A DNA stretch of 64,000 nt from Meghimatium bilineatum (taxonomy: Eukaryota > Mollusca > Gastropoda > Stylommatophora > Philomycidae), in the NCBI GenBank assembly GCA_034231615.1, contig CM067306.1:40463101-40527100 (forward strand). Reading direction: 5' to 3'. Below the pieces are notes generated by a model. That model searched no databases. It was given only the letters and a program-made list of their open reading frames with translations, and had not been told where the DNA came from. Both the position numbers and the translations under genes were made by a program. Of the stretch, positions 27,401 to 40,100 are shown one piece after another. Each line of letters opens with the position of its first letter. Position 1 is the stretch's first letter.

Positions 27401-30400
27401 AATGTGGACATGCAAAAATGTTCGACAGTGCATTTTATCAAAATATTACTGTGATGGTGTACCAGACTGTGACGATACCTCTGATGAGAAAGACTGTCGT
27501 AAGTTATCAAAACTTAATTGATAATTTATGTTAATGCATTTATTATTCATTATACTTTGAGACACTTGACTTTCCAAGTTTCATCACTCTTAGTACATGT
27601 TGGTAGCATTCAGAATGTAACAATCAATCCAGAATTTGTTGTTTGGTGATTTTTCATGGCAATATTTGTACATTTAGAAGAATATCATTGCTTTCTCAAC
27701 AGTCAGGATGTCTAAGTGTCAATAACTGTTTTCAAATTAGTTCTGGGATTTTGTTCCATTATTGTCACTACCTCCTTGTCAGTGCACTGGACAGCACATG
27801 TTATCATCATCACGTCCCATGTTGATTGTCATAGACGATCATGGATCTCCATGACTCTATTTCCAATATCTTTTATCAGGATCGTTGTTGACTCTTTGAC
27901 ATGCCACAATCTCAGACTATCCAATATTTTCTCACACTGTCATCCTCGATTTCTCTTCCCCTCAACCTTGACCATTGTAACTATGTTCTCTAGACATATG
28001 AACTTACATCAGTTTTGAAAAACAAATCTATCCCAATATAAGGTAAATCTTTGTAATAAAAGGCAAATCATAAATTCAATTTTCATACCAACATTGTGTT
28101 ATCAATATCAAACATGGACACTAACGAAAGAACAATAGATAAAGCATACTACATGTGAAATGAGATATCTAAGAAAAGCAGCCAACAGAACAAGAAGAGA
28201 TCATATGAGAACTGTTTGAACAACATCTGTGGTCAAATATATTGAAAAACAGAGACTGAAATGGTCTAGTGACTTAAATAGAATGAACCATTATATGCCA
28301 GCGGCTGACTCCAAAAAGTAATGCATCCAAAAAATAAATATCTCTTTCTGATTTTTTTAACATATTAAAATTACGCATTTCTCCCCTGCCATAGAATTCT
28401 TTTTTCAAAATCTTTTTAATTTTTGGTGGGTATTTTGAAAATGCAATAAGCTGTTTGATTTTAGAGATTTCTTGATAATTTTTGGACATGTAAATAAAGA
28501 ATTGAATGCATACTATATTGTGTTAGTTTTGTCTGTATATATCTGATATAAAAGGTGTGTGAAAATTGTAACGGCAGAAATAAAAATTAAAAAATTTGAA
28601 AAATAAACGCTTGACTCACCTTTTTGTGACAACTCTGATACAGTCCTAACATATCTATGCTTTTGTATTTATGTGGTTACATAACCAAACTGCCCAAACT
28701 AAACATAATATCACCTGTGAAAACACGTAGATGTCCCTTACAATGTCTTGTCATTGTACATTAGGTCTAGGTCTAATGTTTCTGTAAACAATATGTTTGC
28801 AGAAATGTCGTTAAATGAAAATGCCTATTTCTGATGTCATTTCATTACATGTCTAACTTGTTCACAAATATTGTTTGTGAAAACAAATGAAATGTGTCAA
28901 TCTCATGTACTTTATCCACAATGCTAGGCCTAATATTCGTACAACTTTCGAAAGTTGTGACATCAGAAATGACTGTAACCTGATTGGACGCTATTCAACT
29001 GTAATTCATACTTTTTTGTGTGCTTACACTGAACAGACAACTACTGCATCACATCGTCAGTTTTCTTGGCTGGGAAACAATGTTTGCATCCGCATAGTCA
29101 AGAAATTTAGCATCAATAATTCAATTCAATAATTCAACAATTCAGATTAATAATTTTAGTAATGCTGCTTTTGCCGGCCCTATTATGTTTCATCTCTCTG
29201 TTAACTTCTTCCATCTTATGCTATTGTTGTTCCTAAATACTTGAATTGGTGTACCTATTTGAGTACACCATTAACTAAATCATGCATGATGTGAGATTTT
29301 GTTTCTTACAAATAACCATCACTTCTGACTTCTTGTTCTGGCTGTTTTAATACTGAATATTCTTAGATTAAAAAATTAGACAATGTTTTTAAGCTCCTGT
29401 TTGTGTGACTGCTGTTTAAAGCCATGTCAGGTGACATTTAGTGAAATGAAGATTTTTGATTAGGAACAAGCGTCACAGCACTGGGGGCATTCCTATATAT
29501 GCTCTGCTTACCGTTGTGTCAGCCATCTAAAAAAAGGATTATACAAATCCATCTCACTTGGTGTGATATATTTATCAACTTTCACCATTACTTCTCCGCC
29601 AAAAGATTAAGAAAGAAATCAAAAGACAGATAATATCTACAGTTTTTATACCAACACTCCTACCAATGTCAAATATGGTTTTTGGCATTCTTATAGCAAA
29701 GAAAAATCATTACCTCTGACATGAAATGTCTGAGAAAAGCTGCAATGGTTACCAAACTAGATAAAATAATAAATGAAGGAATTAGGAAAAGAATTAGTAT
29801 AATATGTATTAAATATATCTAACGATAACATGTAAAATTGTTTGGTCACCTTATGAGAATGACCCAAACCAATTACCAATAAGAGCATATAACAAAAGAA
29901 TATCTGGATATAAAGCCAAAGGTAGATAAAGAAAAAGATGGATAGAAAACATCAAGATAATCTTTAACAAACATGGACTGAATGCAACCAAGACAATACA
30001 TCTGGCCTTGGAATGTCTACTGAGGCGCTTAATCCTACTCTTAACAGTATGTGTTAATACTATCAACTATCATTCACCTGGGGGAAAGACAAAAGACAAA
30101 CTTTGTCATCCAGAAATAACATAAAATAACTGAAGTGCAAGAGAATATTCAACAAAGAGGAGAATGTCACAGTAACAAAATAGGAAGTGATAGCAGTAAG
30201 GATAAGTTATACAACAAAGTGCACACAAAATTAACTTAATTGTACTTGGATTACCCCATATGTATTCTATCTATCTCAATGTAGCAACATGCAATTCGCT
30301 GAGAATACCACTCATAGCACACAACACTGTAGCTTTAAATGATAATCTCCAAGTATCTCAACAGAAAAAAACAGCCAGTAGGTCATTTGTAAAAAAAATA

Positions 30401-33400
30401 TTAAAACATACAAGGAATTTAAATAAAATGGATGTGTCTCACAAAAAAATAGTGTGGTGAAAGGTAGCTGAAGTGTGATATTATATAATAAGCCTGTAAT
30501 AAACAAAAATTGGAAACAATACAAAGCAGACGACATAATCTTAAAAGTAACATTGTATTACTTATTCTTATTGATCTGCTCATGGGCCTTCTAGTTCATG
30601 GTGCATAGAAGCCCGCTTTCTTTTTAGGCTTGTCATAGGAAAGCTAGGGAAACACTGACAACCTGTCACCTGTGAAAACATCATAGTTGCCATTACATTT
30701 CTTGTCTCTACTATTTATTTTTATCTTCTGTCAAATAAAAGATTATTAGCCTCAATCACACTGCATCAAAATTGCATAATTTTCCCCTGCCACTGAATTT
30801 TTATTGTGATTTTACATGATATTTATGGAGGGTATTAGGAAAAATCAATACATTTTTTGGGATCTTTTGTATTATTTTGTTCATAGAAATGAAGAAATGG
30901 TTGCTGAATATAATGATGTACGTTTTGCTGGTGTGTGATAAAAAGAAAAATGAAAAAAAAAATCTCACATAAGTGACTCAACTATTCTTGTTTGACATAT
31001 TCACTGCTGGTTATTATGAAATGTTACTAAATGTTTAGGCCTATTCTATTTCTGATGTTATTTCATAACTAAACTAACATGTTCAGATTATTGTTGTGAA
31101 AACAAATGAACCATGTCGATCTCATTAACTATATCAGCTAGGCCTAATGGTCCTATGACTTCAGAAAAGTTGTGAAGCCAGAAATAATTGTAACATGAAG
31201 AGGTATGGTGAACTACATCCATGATTCCTTTATTAGACACTACAAATAACTGCTGTCCCAACTCTCAGCTATCTGGGGCTGCGAAATGATGAGTGGAAAA
31301 AGTTGCATCCATAAAACCAAGAAACTCTTCATCATCAGAATATGAATCACAGAAATTCCCCAGAAATGGCTGCCGTTTATAGATTATATACAGCTGAAAA
31401 ATATTTAACTTAAATTCCAAGATAGGACCTAATGTTTTGAGAACTGACAGGTGATTAATATGTTTTATTTAGATTGCTGTATTACCCAAATGAATGACGT
31501 TTAATTACAATCGTGATTTCCATGTTGAACGATGAGCAGCGCTGATAGCAACTTAAAGTACTTTGAGTCTGGTGCAAATTTGAGCTGACAGCATGTTAAA
31601 GATTAATGACCTGAGCTTATTGTACAAAGTTTACTTTCATATTAATAGAAGTTCCAGGTAATTTTAATGACAGTTGAACATCCCTATTCATTCAGTATCT
31701 TAAAGTAGTCTCTTATCCTACCTTGATTTTATAGTTTTATGTACTATTGTGAGTGTCATAGACTAAGTGTCTTGTGTTCCTTATATTTAAGTTGTTATTT
31801 CATGTGTCTTTTGGTAGTTATTGTGTCAGACTTTCAGTCCATGCTTTGGAAGTAGCAGAGTAGATGGCTGCACCATGAATGGACAACATACGTAGATACC
31901 TCTGCCCTTCAGGAACTTTTAATTATTTACTGCCCAGATCATGCTGAAGTATGAGGAAATGAGCAAATTATATGCTTGGCTGCAAAGGCACTTGTGCTGG
32001 ACATTTTGATATGGAAAGAGATGAGATCTTGAAAGTGATATTGAATAGCTTAGTGGAGGATAATACTGCACCGGACAAATTAATAGGACAGAGATTTCAA
32101 GAATTTGGGATCAAGCATGGGACCATCAGGAATTTGGGATCAAGCATGGGACCAGCAGGAATTTGGAATAAAGCATGGGACCATCAGGAATTTGGGATCA
32201 AGCATGGGGTCAGCAGGAATTTAGGATCAAGCATGGGGCCAGCAGGAATTTGGGATCAAGCATGGGACCATCAGGAATTTGGGATCAGGCATGGGACCAG
32301 CAGGAATTTGGGATCAGGCATGGGACCAGCAGGAAATGGGGAAAGTTTGGCACATGAATACAATTTTGTAAATCCTATCTATCTATTCATTAAACCCTTG
32401 ATTGCCTTTCAGTGTCAGGGTTAGAAGAGTTATCTGGAGATGGCCCTCGTGTGTGCTGAGTATACTGTGAAATTTGTTGCCTCTTTTATTTCGATGGTCC
32501 ATCGTTTTCGTGGTCGGCCTCTAGGTCTGCTTTTACTGTATCTGTATAGCATAGCTTGCTGTGGTATGCTGTCTGGTGGTAGTTCGCTGATGTGTGCAAA
32601 CCATTTTATTTGTTGGCTCTTAAAGTATTCCAAGATTGTGGCAGTGTCGGTTATTTGTCTGTCATCATTTCTCATTCTGATAAAGCTAGAGTAAATCCAA
32701 CACATTAAAATCCAGCATGATTATACATAGGCATATTTATCCATGTAGCACCAAAGAGCACGCTTGACAGCTGTCACAAAGACCAGTCAAGATGCAATGA
32801 TGGAGGTTGTATCCCTAGAGCCTGGAAGTGTGATGGACAGATAGATTGTGATGATGGATCTGATGAGGGTGTATTATGCCGTAAGTCTTATTTACATAAT
32901 AATTTAAGTTTATTGCAGCTGGAATGTGCCTGTATCTGCACTTACCGGGTATGTTGCAAGGCATGTTATTTTGTCTGTACATTTTGGGCCACAGTGTTAA
33001 AACGGCCAGTGTACTAGTAACTATCATATAGTTTTTATTTCTCTGTATTCATTCTCAAAGTCTTACTGGTTAGCAGAATATACACCAGAGAACAGATGCA
33101 TTGTGTCATGGTTTACAGTTTCCTTGTGATATCTGTCCCTTTTGACATGAAACATCTAACTTTAGCTTCTTTGTGATCACTTTGACTTATCAGATGGAGC
33201 AGTCATTCACCCTAAAACCTCCTTAGTCACCTCTTGCAACATATATGGCAGGTCACAGTGTTGTTCTCCTTTCAGAGCAACACATGGATGGCTTGGATAG
33301 TTGGTGATTTTTTTTTATACCATGTTACCACAGACTCTCTCTATCTTACTGTTCCATTCCACAAGAGAAACTGATGCATACTGAGAAATGTAAAGCAGGT

Positions 33401-34055
33401 AAATGCAAATAAAGTAAATAGGTTACTATATCAATATAAAATATAGAAAATAACAATAAATAAAAGGAACAAACACAACAGTCAACGTGTCTGTCCAATT
33501 GGGGACCTTTAAAGACAACCATAACGAATATAAACAAAATGGATTTCTCCCACCAGGAAATCAACAAAAAGCTACACCAGATCCAGTGCAATACAATTCC
33601 AACAAGTGCATATCGATGCGTTCAATATGTCTAAATTATGAAATTCCCAAAGATGAAAGATGCAGAACTAAAGAAAAGGGGACACCAAATAGCACTGCCA
33701 AGAAGCCAAGAATGGGGGGGGGGTGGCAAGTGGGCAACGGGAGACAAAAGGGGACAGGACAGAGAAAGACAATGCACGTAGGAGCGGGAGGGGGGCACAA
33801 ATAGACACAGGGAACACAGAAATGTGCAAAGAAGAATAGCATTTGACAGCGCAGGATAGACAATAAAAATATACACACATCAAAACACAATCACGAACCA
33901 AACATGCACACATTCTACCGGACAAACACAGATAACTATAAATATAAGCACATATACATACAAACATCCAGACTTATACAAAAGTATATACTAATTTCAC
34001 AGTACACATTGAAACATAGACACATACATGTACATAGGTACCTGCACACACAACA

Positions 34056-34102
<47 letters not shown>

Positions 34103-37100
34103 CACACACACACACACAGATATATATACATACACACACATATATATATATACACACACATATACATATATATATATACATACACACACATATACATATA
34201 TATACATATATATATATACATATATATATACATATACACATATATATATATATATATACATACACACACACACACATATATATATATACACACACACAAA
34301 TGTGGATATATATACACACAAATGAGCATAACAATATATATATACAAACATACATACAAATACAAGTATACTAGGAACAAACATAAGTATATATCTAACA
34401 TGATAAATACATAGATATAAGAAAGATACCCACACAACATGCACAAGCATTTTTATACCCATTCGTTCACATGAAGATATTCACATGTATTACTCTAACA
34501 CAAGAATATGCACACATGCAGATGCGAGACCCAAAGTAACTGTTTGGATACACAAGACCATGTAAAATAATATGCATATACAAATTCATACATATGTGTG
34601 TATGGGTACCTTCTTCTTCTTCAGCGTTCATTCTCAAACTCCCACTGGATTTCTCTTGCAACAGGACAATGATCCTACAAGATTTCCAGTTGAATGTAGT
34701 CCAGAGAATGGAAATGCGTTGTGTTGCCGTTTTATTTGGACCAATGGTCCAACACATCCATCTTTGGCAGGTATGGGTACCAAACTAATTAAAAAAATTA
34801 AAATTTGATTACACAAAAATAAGGTACATTAATAAAATTGACAGAATGGAATACGATATAAACAATAAACAACAGAAATAACAAAGACAAATTACAAATA
34901 CACGGAAATATAACAAAAACAAAGCTGATGAGCGTGCACATAAAGAAACAATTTCAAAGTACAGAGGGATATGGCTACCAAATAATTAGGAGTAGGCCCC
35001 TACAATATAATAAGAATAGGGGGCAGAGGCCCCTTGTCCGGTAGAATGTGTGCATGTTTGGTTCGTGATTGTGTTTTGATGTATGTATATTTTTGTTGTC
35101 TATCCTGCGCTGTCAAATGCTATTCTTCTTTGCACATTTCTGTGTTCCCTGTGTCTATTTGTGCTCCCCCCCCCCCCCTCGCTCCTACGTGCATTGTCTT
35201 TCTCTGTCCTGTCCCCTTTTGTCTCCCGTTGCCCACTTGCAACCCCCCTCCCCGTTCTTGACAGTGCTATTTGGTGTCCCCTTTTCTTTAGTTCTGCATC
35301 TTTCATCTTTGGGAATTTCATAATTTAGACATATTGAACGCATCGATATGCACTTGTTGGAATTGTATTGCACTGGATCTGGTGTAGCTTTTTGTTGATT
35401 TCCTGGTGGGAGAAATCCATTTTGTTTATATTCGTTATGGTTTTTTGTTCTTAACTGTTTTTGTTGTCTTTAAAGGTCCCCAATTGGACAGACACATTAA
35501 CTGTTGTGTTTGTTCCTTTTATTTATTGTTATTTTCTATATTTTATTATTTTATATTGATATAGTAACCTATTTACTTTATTTGCATTTACCTCTATTTG
35601 TATGGTTACTGCTGCACTTCCTTTTTGTCGGTCATCCTCCGATATTTGGGTTATTTATATTAGAAATGTAAAGCATGAAATTCATATACAAATTATTGAA
35701 GAATAATAGTTTCTGCTGTTTCAAAGGATAATGAGGTACAAGAAACAAATCAAATAATGTTGCAAATTCATTGATGAGATTAAAATATCTTTATGAGGCA
35801 CACTACCTTTAACAGTAAATACTCATCCACCTTTTTTATATCAAACTATATAAACATTACAAATGAGTAGATGTAAAAGTTCAAGTAATCCTGTTGCTGT
35901 CACCTCTGATGTGTGTTTATGATGTATATCATGATTGGTTATTCTTAACCTCCACCTTCACAGCTCCAGTGACCTGCAATGCCAACCGGTTCCGTTGTAC
36001 CAATGGACATTGTATCTTCCGTGGATGGGTCTGTGATGGAGATGATGACTGTGGTGATAACTCTGATGAAGATTCCGCTCTGACTTGTGGTAATATTTGT
36101 TGACATCTCTGTGATATTAGTGAGATTTTATTCATATTAAGGATATAGTTTTCTATTTAGTTTATAATATGTGCCAGATCATAGATGTGGAAAAGTTAAA
36201 ACTCTGAAGAGTACAACACATTCCTACCTTTTAAAACTATATTTCCAGATATTATTGATCATATATCAGAATTTATGGCAAAGAGTAGTCAAAGTGATCC
36301 AATTTATGGCAAAAAGTAGGCAAAGTGATCCAATTTATGGCAAAGAGTAGACAAAGTGATCCAATTTATGGCAAAGAGTAGAGAAAATGATTCAGAAAAG
36401 TGTTACTAACTGCATTTAACTTTTTTGTGACTTGATTTTTCTTAGGTTTTGGACCAAATTTTCAGTAGTGAAAAAAGTGCATGTCTTTCCCATTTAATCA
36501 ATTCATAACCTAATACAGTGGAACTCTATAGTGCATCCTTTTATAAGAAATTTCCCTTTGTAACAACACTTTTAAAAATCCCCAATTATATTTATTCTAT
36601 ATTGTACATACTGTATATAGCAAATTTCTGCTATTACATACACATTTTGTTGGTCTGGATAAAGTTTTTATAACTGGATTGGACTGTATTACTAACTGGG
36701 ATACATATTGTATATGATTGTAGAGAGAAATAGTTACAGAAAGTGAACATATGAGTAAATTGTTGAAATTTTTAATGAGGTGGATAACTATAAAACAATA
36801 ATGATATAGGTTAAATAGGTTTTACAAAGAGCCTACAGCAGAACAAATTAATGTTTCGACCAGTAGGTCTTTATCAAATTAGGGAAAAGAAAAAAAAGAG
36901 AACACCAATATAGAAGGACAGTACATGAAATTAAGTTGTCTTCTATAATCAAACACATTTTTTTTTTGGGGGGGAGGGGGAAAGTAATTGTAGTAATTAT
37001 TACTAAGTGCAGAATTTTATGTAACAATACAGATATTTGTGGGTCTAATAGAAAGTGACCCTATAATAAGTTGGCATGTAGACCCTATGAGTGTTACTAT

Positions 37101-40100
37101 TGCATGTTTCACTAGGTTTGCCCAGCTTCAAAATGATGTATCTCAGCAACTACATATTACTTAGACCTATAATTGAAATATTTTTGAATGTGAATTTGAA
37201 ATGGTATAGATCCTATGAATTAAAGTTTTCATTAAATTGCAGTCATTGGTTTAAATTTTCATTTATTTTTGATATAAATCACAAGTCTACTTGTCAACAA
37301 ACATCTCACACACATTTTTGTAAAATGTTTACAGTCAATTCTAAGACCTCACTCACACATAATTGCTTTATCATAGAATTGACATGATTTAAGCATGAAA
37401 TGGCTCTGTTTTGTACTCTTGTACACAAGACAGATAGTGATTAAGGTATATTCTGTGTAATGTCTGAAGTGATAAAATTTCTGTTCTCGATACACAATAA
37501 TTAGTATGCTGATAAACATAAATGATTTCATTCATTTATAAAAACTGAAAATTATGCAGAAATATAAAGTAGGCCTACAAATTTATTGGGTAAAACCAAA
37601 TATAACAACATATGCAGAAAATGGCATTAATACATTAGATGGTTAATCAGATGATTACATTTGTTTGAGAGCAAAACTAGTGAAATATGATATAGTTGTG
37701 TTTGAAAGTGATCTAACAAAGACTCCTTATAAAAATCACATTTACTTTGCTTTTATTACATTATATAAATCACATTTACTTTGCTTTTATCATATTCCAA
37801 AGCTCCACCACCTTTCTATTGCCCTAGAGGCAAGTGGGAGTGTCCAGATAGAAGTCAGGTGTGTATTGATGAGCATCTGGTATGCAATGGGAACCCAGAC
37901 TGCCCTGGAGGACATGATGAGAGTCCAGTGTGCAGTAAGTAGGAACATTTTTGTCACCAATTTTTAGTACACACACTGCCAGTGTGATGCCTGGGCATGA
38001 AAGATGAACAATGAATAACAACATTGTGTCCTGGCCTGCATGTCATAGGAGATGACTAAAGAAGTTTTGGTGTCTGGAGTTGACTGTTACATCATATAGG
38101 TCAAACTGACCCAAAAGTCATGTTGAAGTTGTCAGGCAGAAAAGTGCAGATATCACCTCAAAGCTGTAACAGAACACCTTCAATTCTCCTCTGCCACAGG
38201 AGTTGAGAAGACGCAATCATTGCATCTCGGTGGTAGTATGTGAGGTATTTGTGTACTTAATTATAACATCGTTAACTAGGATTTTTCTGTTGTCTGTAGT
38301 CTTTATGATTTTACTGTTATATGTATATTTATCAAGTGTTCTCTGTCTGTCTGTATTAATCTTGAGGAAGACTGTATGGTTGAAACATTGATTTAGTCTG
38401 TTTTGTGTACTGTCATAGACCTACATATTTCTTGTACCCGTAAGTCTGATAGTCAGTCTGTGAACAGCAAAACTAACTTGTGATCTGTGTAAGCACCTTA
38501 TTGGTTATCTCTGGGCACACAATCACAAATGATGGCAGATGTAAAACAGAGGTTAATGAAGAGTAGGAATGACCAAAAGTACTTTTCAATTGCATGAGGA
38601 AATCACAAATGTCCAAACAAATCACAAACTAAAAATGAGAATTATAAAGTGCTTCATCTACTCTACAATAAAGTATTGTTCAGAAACATGGATAAGGAAC
38701 AAGCAGCTAGAAGACAGATTTTATGCCTTTGAGATGTGGATATGTAGAATAATAGGGAGAACATCATGAAAAAAGATGAAAATGAACAAAGACGTTCTAG
38801 CAACACTGCATATGAAAGAAAGAACTATTAAAGAAACTAAAACACAATATTTTGGACATATTAAAAAACATAGCACCTTGTTGAAGACCTCACTTCAAGG
38901 TAGATTTGATGGCAGGCAAGCTAGAGGTAGGCAGAGATACAATTGGGATGGAAACATCATGAGATGACCATGATTCACTCTGTCAAGGTGCATCACAGAG
39001 GATGTTGGAGGTCTGTCAACCTTCAATGCGGAGAAACCAGATGATGAATATGTTAGTAAATTACAGATGTGCTAAGTAGTGTTTTTCTGTGTGGTATTTC
39101 ACAGATGTTTTAATATTTAACATCTTGTTTTCAATTATAGTAAATATTTGATGTCATCCAATATTTGTCAGACACTGACAGTTGCCAACTGGAAAATGGT
39201 GGTTGCAGTCATGTTTGTATCCAAACTCCAAGGGGTGCTGAATGCAAGTGTCCTAAGGGTCAAGTATTGAATGGAACAAAGACATGCTATGGTTAGTATT
39301 GTTAGCTGACCATATCTCTGCTCACATTGTGAAATACCGGGTGAGTGGGGGGGGGGGGGGGTTAAAATTATCATATTTTAAAAATTATTGTATTTTTAGA
39401 AAAATTTAGAGGCTGTAATCCCTAAATTCATTATTGTGATCACAAATTCTGTATAGGCCTAGAGTTCACTTTACTATAGGTAAGTGGTTCTTAACCTTTT
39501 CAGGCGGTGAGCACGGTCGCATGTAATGCTGAGTGTGTGAGCACTATAACATATGTAATAGGATGAAAAGGAAAGTGAAAGTAAGTGAATGTGAAAAATA
39601 GTCAAATAACCATCATCTTCATTGCACTATACACACCCCCTCCCACATTCATTTCCCCCATTATTGTGGATAGTAACACTATTTATTTTAGTTTGTACAA
39701 TAAAGTGAATTTTAATTGGTACTCGTGGTTATTAGTGCTCATGAGCACTTTTTAGCTCACATTAACCAAGAACCATATGTTATTACGAGAGCACACATTG
39801 TGCTAGCGAGCACAGGTTTTAGTATGCCTGCTATAAGACAAACTAGGCATAGTCAATGAAACGTGAGTATATTCTGTTCAAAATTCAGAAAATCTGTACA
39901 TGTTGACAGGTTTCCTATGTGCTAGTCTTGCAGTCCAGTGGTGTAGATTTCCTTGAGTCTATACTTCACTTGGTATAGTCTATCTGTTGAGATTACAATT
40001 TATACCAAAAAATCTTACAGAGAAGGAAAAAACTTATACTTAAGCTACAACAGATATATTTATTTATAAATTGATTTAAGATGATAAATTTTTATGATGG

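Larger units (their letters stand above)
33384..35675 (+). mobile_element. Penelope-like composite element 1 with inverted arms and 14-bp target duplication
   Basis: A 14-bp direct repeat AGAAATGTAAAGCA flanks it (33384-33397 and 35662-35675). Just inside, 33397-33925 and 35034-35593 are inverted copies of each other (529 and 560 bp, mainly one indel of about 30 bp). To the right, 35594-35661 is a 68-bp tail absent on the left, starting CTATTTGTATGGTTACTGC. The middle (33926-35033) holds sequence like the PLE 3' region at 59030-59110 (GATACCCACACAA), the TA/CA microsatellite and an inserted S2 repeat. No PLE protein motif survives. Antisense and sense open frames in the arms are mirror images without domains. 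Confidence 0.75.

Noticed and set aside
31972-32424. 150-codon plus-strand frame resembling a repetitive protein
   Set aside because: It is carried by a 29-bp minisatellite with a non-triplet period; no start context, splice site or conserved family.
33904-34462. Several overlapping open frames of 130-160 codons on both strands
   Set aside because: They translate the (TA)n/(CA)n microsatellite into Ile-Tyr-Thr-His or Val-Cys-Tyr-Ile runs; no gene.
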